Below are positions 7,496-14,108 of a DNA stretch of 16,139 bases, one piece after another (the first letter of the stretch is position 1; each line of letters begins with the position of its first letter). Under the pieces are notes generated by a model, which was given only the letters and a program-made list of their open reading frames with translations, was not told where the DNA came from and ran no database searches. Location: NCBI GenBank assembly GCA_002085285.1, contig NATK01000078.1:1-16139 (forward strand). The letters run 5' to 3'. A program made the translations under genes and the position numbers. This stretch comes from Candidatus Latescibacteria bacterium 4484_7. GTDB taxonomy: Bacteria; Krumholzibacteriota; Krumholzibacteriia; Krumholzibacteriales; Krumholzibacteriaceae.

Positions 7496-8232
7496 GCGGA
7501 AAAGGCGGATACAGCCCTGTTGTCTTTTATATCTTTGTCGTGATCGGTGCCTTTCTGCTGGGTATATTGATCTTCAATACGCTCATTGTGCCTTCTCTCG
7601 TAGGGCGCAGGGACGTCGTTATAGTGCCCGATTTGAAGAATCTCAGCATCAATGAGGCGAAGGAAAAATGCAGGGAATACAAGCTCAATGTTGTTGTTGT
7701 GGGACATCGCTATTCGGACGAGGTTCCAGCTGACTATATCATCGAACAGGACCCGGAGCCGCAGGAGGGTTTGAAGAAAGGCAGGGCGATAAAGGTCATC
7801 GTGAGCAGTGGAGTCGAGATGGAGGTCGTTCCGGACCTCAGAAACTCGAGCTTGAGAAAGGCGGAGATCGTTCTAAAGAGTGTCGGCCTCAAAAAGGGAC
7901 GGGTGGTAAACGTGTTTACACACGAGAAGATAACGAACGTCGTGATAGGCACGTCGCCCCCCCATGGGGCACGGGTTTCGCGGGGTCATCCTGTCGATCT
8001 GCTGGTTCTTATCGGTGGAAAACCGAGAGAGTACATTATGCCCAATCTCGTCGGGATGGACCTTCCGTTCGCTAAAGACTGGCTGTCGAAGAAGGGCTTT
8101 CAAATATCGAGGGTCATAACGAAGATAAGAAATGATAAATTTCCCAATACGATCCTCGACCAGAATCCAAAGCCGGGTGGTATGATCGAAGAAGGAGGTT
8201 CGATTGAACTCGTTGTTTCAGCAGTTGAATGA
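7492..8232 (+). CDS. Membrane-anchored protein with three PASTA domains
   Basis: The 246-residue protein has a short cytoplasmic N-terminus, one transmembrane helix (about 10-32, VFYIFVVIGAFLLGILIF) and three PASTA domains outside the membrane. They lie at about 43-107 (VIVPDLKNLSINEA), 111-176 (EVVPDLRNSSLRKA) and 181-246 (YIMPNLVGMDLPFA), each ending in a hydrophobic strand such as IKVIVSSG. PASTA domains bind peptidoglycan fragments in Ser/Thr kinases and penicillin-binding proteins, but neither a kinase nor a transpeptidase domain is fused here. It overlaps fmt by 4 nt and rpe by 29 nt, so it is firmly embedded in the operon. A role in cell-wall sensing or anchoring is inferred. Confidence 0.92.
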   Translation: MSGKGGYSPVVFYIFVVIGAFLLGILIFNTLIVPSLVGRRDVVIVPDLKNLSINEAKEKCREYKLNVVVVGHRYSDEVPADYIIEQDPEPQEGLKKGRAIKVIVSSGVEMEVVPDLRNSSLRKAEIVLKSVGLKKGRVVNVFTHEKITNVVIGTSPPHGARVSRGHPVDLLVLIGGKPREYIMPNLVGMDLPFAKDWLSKKGFQISRVITKIRNDKFPNTILDQNPKPGGMIEEGGSIELVVSAVE

Positions 8233-8890
8233 GACCGGGGTAACGGCGGTGGCCCCCTCTGTGCTTTCCGCCGATTTTTCATGTCTACGTGACGATATCA
8301 AGGCGGCGGAGGATGCGGGCGCAGATTGTCTGCATCTCGACGTTATGGACGGTCATTTCGTTCCGAACATCACATTCGGACCGATGGTAGTGGAAGCGAT
8401 CTCTAAGATCGCGGCAGTTCCACTCGTTACGCATCTCATGATATCTGATCCCGGCAAGTTTATTGAGCCGTTTGCAAGGGCCGGGAGCGCCGCGATATCT
8501 TTTCATTGGGAAGCCGTTGAAAGCGGCCACAGAGAGATTGTAGAAAAGATACATTCCGCCGGGTGCGATGCGGGCATAGCGTTGAATCCCGATACACCAT
8601 TCTCCGCAGTGGAGGGAGTTCTCGAAGAAATAGACATCCTTCTAATAATGACCGTTTTTCCCGGCTTCGGCGGCCAGAAGTTTATGACCGAGGTGTTGAG
8701 CAAGATAGAAGAGGCAGCGTCGTATAAGCGAAAGAACGGCTCGAGGTATGTGATCGAGGTTGATGGAGGGGTAAAACCCGAGAACGCAGGACTCGTTAGA
8801 AGCGCAGGCGGTATGGTCCTCGTAGCGGGGACGGCGGTGTTCAAGAGCGGAGATTACAGTAAGGCGATAGCAGCGATTCGAGGGGAATAG
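8204..8890 (+). CDS. rpe: Ribulose-phosphate 3-epimerase
   Basis: Rpe interconverts ribulose 5-phosphate and xylulose 5-phosphate in the pentose phosphate pathway. The TIM-barrel protein has 228 residues. Family motifs: APSVLSADFSCL, HLDVMDGHFVPNITFGP (metal ligands H44 and D46, D46 also catalytic), THLMI (H77), MTVFPGFGGQKF and EVDGGVKPENA (D187, the second catalytic/metal Asp), with VAGTAVF near the phosphate site. The start is TTG at 8204 with AAGGAGG 5 nt upstream, lying inside the 3' end of the PASTA gene. The last 28 bases of the gene belong to a 36-bp sequence that is repeated 76 bp downstream. Confidence 0.96.
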   Translation: MNSLFQQLNETGVTAVAPSVLSADFSCLRDDIKAAEDAGADCLHLDVMDGHFVPNITFGPMVVEAISKIAAVPLVTHLMISDPGKFIEPFARAGSAAISFHWEAVESGHREIVEKIHSAGCDAGIALNPDTPFSAVEGVLEEIDILLIMTVFPGFGGQKFMTEVLSKIEEAASYKRKNGSRYVIEVDGGVKPENAGLVRSAGGMVLVAGTAVFKSGDYSKAIAAIRGE

Positions 8891-8898
8891 AATTCGAG
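8863..8898 (+). repeat. 36-bp direct repeat, copy 1 (spans the rpe stop codon)
   Basis: The sequence from GGCGATAGCAGCGATTCG to GAATTCGAG is repeated exactly at 8939-8974. This copy encodes the last residues of Rpe (AIAAIRGE) and its stop, so the downstream copy is probably a duplication of the rpe end. The two copies are separated by 40 nt of unrelated sequence. Confidence 0.9.
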
Positions 8899-8938
8899 CA
8901 TGAACGGAACCGTCCAAGTTCTCCTTTCCCGCAAGGTT

Positions 8939-8974
8939 GGCGATAGCAGCGATTCGAGGGGAATAGAATTCGAG
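8939..8974 (+). repeat. 36-bp direct repeat, copy 2 (duplicated rpe 3' end)
   Basis: This is a perfect copy of 8863-8898 placed 76 bp downstream in non-coding DNA. It is identical over all 36 bases, so the duplication is recent or was produced in assembly. It carries no gene of its own. Confidence 0.9.
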
Positions 8975-9061
8975 AAGTCTCATTTTTTAATACCAGTTCG
9001 AGATGCTCGATATACCGAGGTATTTTCAACCATCCAACTCGAAAGACAAAAATCTAACTTG

Positions 9062-9081
9062 AGACGACCTTCCGGTCGTTT
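9062..9081 (+). terminator. Hairpin after rpe, possible weak terminator
   Basis: ACGACC and GGTCGT pair around a UUCC tetraloop, and the stem extends to 8 bp with one G-T pair (9062-9069 with 9074-9081). Only three T residues end the stem and no real T-tract follows, so termination would be weak. It directly abuts the left direct repeat of the palindromic element. Confidence 0.3.
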
Positions 9082-9175
9082 GAAATCCCCAAATAGGGAA
9101 CGGAAGATACATCATGACCCTTTATAACAGGGGTGGCACCTTGTCTATTCCTGTTCCCGTTTGAAATTCCTAATT
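9078..9175. repeat. Palindromic interspersed element, copy 2, with flanking direct repeats
   Basis: The core (9095-9159) is homologous to the element after ruvC. It has a better outer stem, GGGAACGG (9096-9103) with CTGTTCCC (9151-9158), and the inner hairpin CCCT (9118-9121) with AGGG (9129-9132). The flanks are near-identical direct repeats of 16-17 bp beginning GTTTGAAAT (from 9078 and from 9159), differing at three or four positions. As in copy 1, the repeats abut the core and are specific to this locus, as expected for target duplication on insertion. Confidence 0.72.
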
Positions 9176-9250
9176 TTCTTGCTAATTCAATGCAAATTGT
9201 GTTAGTTTGAAATTCCTAATTTTCTTGCTAATTCAATGCAAATTGTGTTA
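9159..9250 (+). repeat. Two perfect 46-bp tandem repeats upstream of ffh
   Basis: Units 9159-9204 and 9205-9250 are identical (GTTTGAAATTCC at the start, AAATTGTGTTA at the end). Their first 16 bases are also the right-hand direct repeat of the palindromic element, so a third, degenerate copy of that start lies at 9078. Being AT-rich and immediately upstream of ffh, the array may influence its promoter. Two copies without unique spacers do not make a CRISPR array. Confidence 0.92.
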
Positions 9251-9292
9251 AATTGGTATATTTATTAGAGTATAGATGGAGGTTGTGGCCGA

Positions 9293-10580
9293 TTGTTCCA
9301 GGAGATAAACGACAAGTTTGCCCGGGTGTTCAAAGAGCTTCGCGGGCACGGCAAGGTCAAGGAGAAACATATTCGGAGCCGACGTCAACTACAAGGTTGT
9401 CAAGGAGTTCACCGAAAAGGTGAGTGAAAGGGCTCTGGGGAGCAAGGTCTTGGACAGCTTGACTCCAGATCAGCAGATAATCAAGATCGTGCATGAAGAG
9501 CTCATCGCGCTGTTCGGTACAAAGCCGCCTGTTTTCAACCTCTCAGGTTCGCCGACATCGGTAATGATTGTCGGTTTGCAGGGTTCGGGCAAGACGACCT
9601 TCTCGGCAAAGCTAGGCGTATTCTTGAAAAAGAAGGGACGCCGTCCGCTGCTCGTAGCCTGTGACATATACAGGCCCGCGGCTGTAGAGCAGCTCAAGGT
9701 GCTCGGCAAGAGTGCGAACATCCCTGTTTTCTTCATGGACGGTGAGCGTGGTGTCGAAAAGATTGCCCATGAAGCCCTGCTCTACGCTCAGAAGAATCTT
9801 CTCGATACTCTGATAGTGGATACGGCGGGTCGATTGCACATCGACGACGAGATGATGGCCGAACTGGCTAGATTGAAGGAATCGCTGAATCCAGAGGAGA
9901 CGCTCCTCGTTCTCGACAGCATGACGGGGCAGGAGGCAGTGAACGTCGCCAGGGAGTTCGAACAAAGAGTCGATTTCTCCGGAGTGGTACTGTCAAAGCT
10001 CGACGGTGATGCAAGAGGGGGGGCGGCACTTTCTGTTACGGCCGTCACGGGCAAGCAGATCAAGTTCGCTTCGGTCGGCGAAAAGCTCGATGATATCGAG
10101 CAGTTCTTCCCCGACAGGATGGCGAGCAGGATCCTCGGTATGGGTGATGTTCTTTCATTGATAGACAAGGCCCGTGAGGTGATGGATGAGAAGAAGGCCC
10201 TGGAGATGGAGCGTAAGCTGAAAAAGGATGCCTTTACCCTCGAGGATTTCCTTGATCAGCTGAAAAATCTAAAGAAGATGGGGCCGCTTGATCAGTTGCT
10301 TGGAATGATTCCAGGCATTAAATTAAAGGGAGGCAACTTCTCCGATATAGGTGAGAAGGAGCTTGAAAGAGTCGTTGCGATCATCAACTCGATGACTGTT
10401 GAGGAGCGCCGTTCTCCGCAGATAATAGATGGTTCGAGGCGCAAGAGAATTGCGATGGGGAGCGGAACAAGTGTGCAGGATGTCAACAGGCTGCTCAACC
10501 AGTTCAACCAGATGAGAAAGATGATGAAACGTTTTTCGAAGATGAGCGGGAAGATGCCTTTCAACTTTCCCGGCATGTGA
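9293..10580 (+). CDS. ffh: Signal recognition particle protein Ffh, frame disrupted near the 5' end
   Basis: Ffh is the GTPase that, with SRP RNA, brings membrane proteins to FtsY and SecYEG. Translation from TTG 9293 gives the normal N-domain start MFQEINDKFARVFKELRGHG up to about 9373; the rest is in another frame from GADVNYKVVKEF (about 9375). By comparison with Thermus Ffh, 12 residues (the ALREVRRAL-like helix) are missing, equal to about 35 nt, which breaks the frame. The remainder is complete: G1 GLQGSGKTT, DTAGR (9819-9833), SKLDGDARGGA, and the M domain with GSRRKRIAMGSGTSVQDVNRLL and methionine-rich helices. A product starting at TTG 9318 would lack helix N1. Because ffh is normally essential, an assembly error is as likely as a true lesion. 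A well-spaced TTG start and GGAGG precede it. Confidence 0.9.
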
Positions 10581-10607
10581 TGAATGTTCCAAGATTGGAG
10601 GTATGAC

Positions 10608-11141
10608 TTGGCAGTTAGAATCAGAATGAAAAAGATGGGATCGAAAAAAAGACCGTTCTACAGATTCGTCGTTGCGGATTCGAGAAGCCCGAGGGACGGC
10701 AGGTTTATCGAGACATTGGGTTACTATAATCCTATGACCGATCCACCCGAGATCAAGCTCGACGACGACAAGGTTTACAAGTGGCTGAACGATGGTGCGA
10801 TTCCCTCGGAGAATGCAAGAGAGCTGCTCAGAAAAGCGGGTCTTCTCGAGCGCTGGAGCCTTCTCAAAAGGGGAGTAAAGATCCAGGAGCTCGATGCGAA
10901 GATAGAGGAAATGAGAGCAAAGCAGCCCGCAGCAATATCGAGGGAAGAGAGGGAGGCAAGGAAGGCGGCGAAGAAGAGCAAGGAGAAGCTCGTCGAAGAG
11001 AAAACGAAAGAGGCCGAACCGGTTGAAAAGTCTGCTGAGCAGAATGAAACGCCGGAAGCGGAAGCACAGGTCAAGGAGGCCGAGCCTGAAAAGACAGAAG
11101 AAGCCGCCGGCGGCGCGGAAGAAGAAAAAAAAGGTGAATAG
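10608..11141 (+). CDS. rpsP: 30S ribosomal protein S16 with a long charged C-terminal tail
   Basis: S16 binds 16S rRNA early in small-subunit assembly. The 177-residue product starts at TTG 10608 (MAVRIRMKKMGSKKRPFYRF) with GGAGG 6 nt upstream; an in-frame start at 10584 lacks support. The canonical S16 fold occupies about 1-85 (VVADSRSPRDGRFIETLGYYNP and KWLNDGAIPS are visible). The remaining roughly 90 residues form a tail rich in Glu, Lys and Ala, with a likely coiled-coil helix from about 92-135 and a low-complexity acidic end. Tails occur in some S16 proteins, but this one doubles the protein length. It lies 27 nt after ffh, in the common ffh-rpsP order. Confidence 0.96.
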   Translation: MAVRIRMKKMGSKKRPFYRFVVADSRSPRDGRFIETLGYYNPMTDPPEIKLDDDKVYKWLNDGAIPSENARELLRKAGLLERWSLLKRGVKIQELDAKIEEMRAKQPAAISREEREARKAAKKSKEKLVEEKTKEAEPVEKSAEQNETPEAEAQVKEAEPEKTEEAAGGAEEEKKGE

Positions 11142-11232
11142 GAAATTCGACTCTCATCCTTTTTACGCCTTGACCGTTTTTGAATCTGGTACTTGAGGAA
11201 CGATCGCTGTTTGAACAAAGGATAATGATAAT

Positions 11233-11478
11233 ATGAGCGTTGATAAGATAAAGACGATGTTGCAGAGTATCTCTGAGATGCTCGTCGACAATCCGGACAA
11301 GGTAACGGTAGGCGAAGAGATGCGCGAAGGCACCCATATCGTGGTGCTATCCGTTCACAGGGACGATGTAGGCAAGGTGATAGGTCGAAACGGACAGACG
11401 GCAAAGGCTCTCAGAGCTCTCGTGAATGCGGCTGCTACGAGGATGGGGCAGAAGGTACTTCTCGAGATCAGGGAATAG
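11233..11478 (+). CDS. khpA: KH-domain RNA-binding protein KhpA
   Basis: Small 81-residue single KH domain protein (formerly YlqC). The RNA-binding GxxG loop is visible in GKVIGRNGQTAKALR (G51-G54), followed by the conserved helix ALVNAAATRMGQKVLLEI. In other bacteria KhpA pairs with KhpB/Jag and binds many RNAs, affecting cell elongation and division; that partner is not in this window. The ATG at 11233 has AAGGA about 10 nt upstream. The position between rpsP and rimM is the classic context for khpA. Confidence 0.95.
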   Translation: MSVDKIKTMLQSISEMLVDNPDKVTVGEEMREGTHIVVLSVHRDDVGKVIGRNGQTAKALRALVNAAATRMGQKVLLEIRE

Positions 11479-11590
11479 TACCGCCGATTCGGATTTGTCT
11501 ATTGGGATTCTTTGTAAAAACCCAAATTGAGGATCGACGTGCTTTCTGGCTCGTGGGATTGGTTTGTTCGTATTTATAGAGGTTCGATGA

Positions 11591-12112
11591 ATGAAAGAAT
11601 TGAGTGCATCGCTTGGCGAGATAGTGAATACGGTCGGGCTCCGTGGAGACATAAAGCTTCTGCCCGGGCCGGACTTCTGGTGGGAGGCCCTGGACAGCGG
11701 GGTTGTCGATGTCGTTTCTGATAATGTTCGCAGGCGCATCACGGTCGATCATTTTAGAGCCAGGGGCTCCACCGTCGTCATAAAGCTCGCCGAAGTGTCA
11801 ACGATAGATGAGGCGGAAGCGCTGGTGGGGAGTACTCTGGAGGTTCCCATCGACGAGGTGGCAGACGAGTTTCTCCCCGACTTTTTGCTTCCCTGTCAGA
11901 CGATGGGCCTTCGCGTAAAGCTCCCAGACGGCTCAGTGCTGGGTGAGGTAGTGGACCTGCTACTCGGCCCCGAGCAAAACGTTCTCGTAGTGGAGGGGAA
12001 CGATGAAAAATATTTGATACCCGATGTTTCCGAAATCGTGGTGAGCGTGGATCTCGAAGGGGAAAGCATGGAGATAGATCCGCCCCGGGGTCTCCTCGAT
12101 TTGCGCTGGTAG
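11591..12112 (+). CDS. rimM: Ribosome maturation factor RimM
   Basis: RimM helps mature the 16S rRNA 3' domain and binds S19 on the 30S subunit. The 173-residue protein has the N-terminal RimM barrel (LGEIVNTVGLRGDIKLLP; usual family pattern G-x-I-x-x-x-x-G-x-x-G) and a C-terminal PRC-barrel (from about 100; LGEVVDLLLGPEQNVLVVE, YLIPDVSEIVVSVD), ending in the typical DPPRGLLDL. ATG 11591 follows AGAGG at 8 nt. trmD begins 7 nt downstream, the near-universal rimM-trmD pair. Confidence 0.96.
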   Translation: MKELSASLGEIVNTVGLRGDIKLLPGPDFWWEALDSGVVDVVSDNVRRRITVDHFRARGSTVVIKLAEVSTIDEAEALVGSTLEVPIDEVADEFLPDFLLPCQTMGLRVKLPDGSVLGEVVDLLLGPEQNVLVVEGNDEKYLIPDVSEIVVSVDLEGESMEIDPPRGLLDLRW

Positions 12113-12119
12113 GTTTGTT

Positions 12120-12815
12120 ATGGAGATTGCATTTTGCACGATTTTCCCCGAACTGGTGAGTGGGGTGCTTTCTCAGGCGCTTTTCTCCATTGCCGAGAAG
12201 AAAGGCGTCGTTCGGTATGATGTCGTAAATATCAGAGACTTTGCCGTGGACAAGCACGGTACGGTGGATGACTATCCGTACGGAGGTGGCCCGGGAATGA
12301 TAATGATGGTTTCGCCGATAGTCGAAGCCGTCGAAACCGCGCTTGGAGGCGCCGAATCAGGCGAAGGCACATCGGTGATACTTCTCGATCCGTCCGGAGA
12401 ACCGTTCACACAGTCGAAGGCGTTTGAGCTTTCGCAAAAACGCAAGCTCGTTTTCATTTGCGGTCATTACAAGGGAGTCGACGAAAGGGTGAGAGATATT
12501 CTCCAGCCAGAGATTATTTCGATAGGAGATTACATCTTGAGCGGTGGCGAGTTGCCCGCTCTGATCGTAGCAGAGGCGGCGATAAGGTATTTGCCCGGAG
12601 TGCTCGGTGACGAGAGATCGAGAGATACAGATTCGTTCACCGAACAAAGAAGTTTCGCCCTTGATGCGTCATACTACACAAGACCGCCTGAATACAGAGG
12701 GGTCAAGGTCCCCGACGTTCTTCTCTCGGGGAATCACGAGGCGGTAGCGCAATGGAGAAAGTCCTCTGCCGAGGAAAGAACACGCAGATTCAGGCCTGAT
12801 TTATTAAAAGAGTAA
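12120..12815 (+). CDS. trmD: tRNA (guanine-N1-)-methyltransferase TrmD
   Basis: TrmD makes m1G37 in tRNAs that read CUN, CCN and CGG codons, which prevents +1 frameshifting. The 231-residue SPOUT enzyme shows DYPYGGGPGMIM (51-62), the SAM-binding trefoil-knot segments FICGHYKGVDERV (112-124) and GDYILSGGELPAL (136-148), and the catalytic Asp in SRDTDSF (D171). ATG 12120 lies 7 nt after the rimM stop. The C-terminal tRNA-binding helices (YYTRPPEYRG, PDVLLSGNH) are intact, so the gene is complete. Confidence 0.97.
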   Translation: MEIAFCTIFPELVSGVLSQALFSIAEKKGVVRYDVVNIRDFAVDKHGTVDDYPYGGGPGMIMMVSPIVEAVETALGGAESGEGTSVILLDPSGEPFTQSKAFELSQKRKLVFICGHYKGVDERVRDILQPEIISIGDYILSGGELPALIVAEAAIRYLPGVLGDERSRDTDSFTEQRSFALDASYYTRPPEYRGVKVPDVLLSGNHEAVAQWRKSSAEERTRRFRPDLLKE

Positions 12816-12955
12816 TGGACAGAGACCTCTTTATATATTAAATAAGAGAATATTGCTTTACTGTATTGGTCAGGATTGGTTAGATATCCGTTGAGGCGTT
12901 GAAGCCCCTTTTTGTTTTTGATCATAGATTGCTATCGAAGTTCGGAGGAGGAAAC

Positions 12956-13306
12956 ATGGATATCATTCAGCAGATTTCTGCGAGGCAGAAGAAAGAAGCC
13001 ATACCGGAGTTCAATATCGGCGACACGGTGAAGGTCGATGTCAAGGTCGTAGAGGGTCAAAGGACGAGGACGCAGGCATTCCAGGGTATTGTCATTCAGC
13101 GCCGTGGAAGCGGCATAGGCGAAACGTTCACCGTGAGGAAAGTCAGTCAGGGTATAGGCGTCGAGAGGATATTTCCTCTTCATTCGCCGAACGTTACCTC
13201 GATAAAGGTCCTTCGCCGCGGCAAGGTCAGACGCGCCAAGCTCTATTATTTGAGAGGACTCAAGGGAAAGGCCGCAAGGATCGCAGAGAAGACAGAGCCG
13301 AGGTAA
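12956..13306 (+). CDS. rplS: 50S ribosomal protein L19
   Basis: L19 lies at the interface between the subunits and contacts 16S rRNA. The 116-residue product from ATG 12956 (MDIIQQISARQKK) is standard size, with GDTVKVDVKVVEGQRTRTQ, FQGIVIQRRGSGIGETFTVRK, VERIFPLHSPNV and the basic end RRGKVRRAKLYYLR. A strong GGAGGAGG sits 4 nt upstream; the frame continues to 12899 but without a usable site. A 140-nt leader separates it from trmD and includes a short GGC/GCC hairpin followed by a T-rich run near 12893-12920, a possible attenuation site that I cannot confirm. Confidence 0.97.
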   Translation: MDIIQQISARQKKEAIPEFNIGDTVKVDVKVVEGQRTRTQAFQGIVIQRRGSGIGETFTVRKVSQGIGVERIFPLHSPNVTSIKVLRRGKVRRAKLYYLRGLKGKAARIAEKTEPR

Positions 13307-13331
13307 GAGCGTTTAAGAACCTGGAACGATT

Positions 13332-13358
13332 TCGGGCCGGGTTCACGGCTCGAGTTTT
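13332..13358 (+). terminator. Probable intrinsic terminator after rplS
   Basis: TCGGGCCG (13332-13339) pairs with CGGCTCGA (13346-13353), 8 bp with one G-T, around the loop GGTTCA, and is followed by GTTTT. A second small hairpin, GGGC/GCCC (13360-13371), comes right after. The T-run is short, so partial read-through into rnhB is plausible. Confidence 0.45.
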
Positions 13359-13465
13359 GGGGCTGCTGCCCTTAATAATCGGTTTTCGCTTCCGGTGTTG
13401 CAGTTTACAGGCCTCTAAAAAGAGTGCGGACAGGGTTTGTCGGATCGAAGATGGTGGTGGGAAAG

Positions 13466-14092
13466 ATGGCCGGTAGATCAAATCTTACCTTCGATGAACT
13501 GGTCGAATTCGACAACCTGATCGCTTATTCCCGCTATAATCTCGTGGCCGGTGTCGACGAAGCTGGAAGAGGAGCACTCGCCGGGCCCGTAGTGGCCGCT
13601 GCGGTGATATGCAGGCCAACTGAAAGGCTCGATCGAGTGAGGGACAGCAAGCTCCTGTCCGAGAATCTTCGCGAATCACTCTACGAATTGATCATCGATG
13701 ATGCAATAGCCTGGGGCGTTGGGATCGTCGAGTCCGACGAGATAGACCGCGTCAATATTCTTAATGCAACTATGGAAGCGATGAAGGAGGCTGTTGCCTC
13801 GCTCGCCGTCATGCCTGAGTTTGTGATGGTCGATGGGGGAAAGCTCCCCGAATTGGCTGTTCCATCGAAGGCTGTAATAGGAGGGGACGGCAAGAGTTTT
13901 TCCATAGCGGCTGCTTCGATCGTGGCTAAGGTGACGAGGGATAGAATAATGAGGGCAAGGTCGAAGGAATTTCCCCTCTACGGCTTTGCCAGGAACAAGG
14001 GGTACGGGACGAGGGAACATATAGCGGCAATTGTCAAGCATGGCCATTCACCATTTCACCGAAGGAGTTTTAAGATAAAGGCATCAATTTAG
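13466..14092 (+). CDS. rnhB: Ribonuclease HII
   Basis: RNase HII removes ribonucleotides embedded in DNA and RNA of RNA-DNA hybrids. From ATG 13466 the product has 208 residues. The acidic active site is visible: D31 and E32 in AGVDEAGRG, D123 in FVMVDGG and D141 in IGGDGKSFSIAAASI; DSKLL (60-64), KVTRDR and the C-terminal NKGYGTREH are also conserved. The start is uncertain: the frame opens at 13424 and ATG 13451 is another option. I prefer 13466 because GGTGGTGGG lies just upstream and no alternative has a better site. It is followed 16 nt later by yraN, as in many genomes. Confidence 0.95.
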   Translation: MAGRSNLTFDELVEFDNLIAYSRYNLVAGVDEAGRGALAGPVVAAAVICRPTERLDRVRDSKLLSENLRESLYELIIDDAIAWGVGIVESDEIDRVNILNATMEAMKEAVASLAVMPEFVMVDGGKLPELAVPSKAVIGGDGKSFSIAAASIVAKVTRDRIMRARSKEFPLYGFARNKGYGTREHIAAIVKHGHSPFHRRSFKIKASI

Positions 14093-14108
14093 CGCGGGAG
14101 GTGCGGAA

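Larger units (their letters stand above)
8891..9292. other. 402-bp gene-free, repeat-rich region between rpe and ffh
   Basis: No credible gene is present; a 75-codon frame at 8900-9127 runs through the repeats and resembles nothing. In order it holds: the second copy of the rpe-end repeat; a nested inverted repeat (AATACC 8989-8994 with GGTATT 9019-9024, enclosing TCGAG/CTCGA); a UUCC-capped hairpin (9062-9081); copy 2 of the palindromic element; a 46-bp perfect tandem duplication; and an AT-rich stretch of about 40 nt before ffh that probably contains its promoter, though no hexamer pair stands out. Confidence 0.8.

Noticed and set aside
8863..8974. CRISPR-like pattern: 36-bp repeat, 40-nt spacer, 36-bp repeat
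   Set aside because: Only two copies, the first is inside the coding end of rpe, there is no dyad symmetry typical of CRISPR repeats and no cas gene. A segmental duplication explains it.
8900..9127. 75-codon open frame between rpe and ffh
   Set aside because: It runs through the duplicated rpe end and the palindromic element, has no ribosome-binding site and resembles no protein.
9078..9250. GTTTGAAAT repeats as a small CRISPR array
   Set aside because: The units are tandem without unique spacers between the two perfect copies, and the third start is part of the direct repeat flanking the palindromic element.
10775..11404. 209-codon - strand frame opposite rpsP
   Set aside because: Its Ser-rich low-complexity protein is simply the antisense of the Glu/Lys-rich S16 tail.
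13331..13371. tRNA-like T-arm (GGGTTCA) after rplS
   Set aside because: No acceptor, anticodon or D arm can be formed around it. It is better explained as a terminator hairpin.
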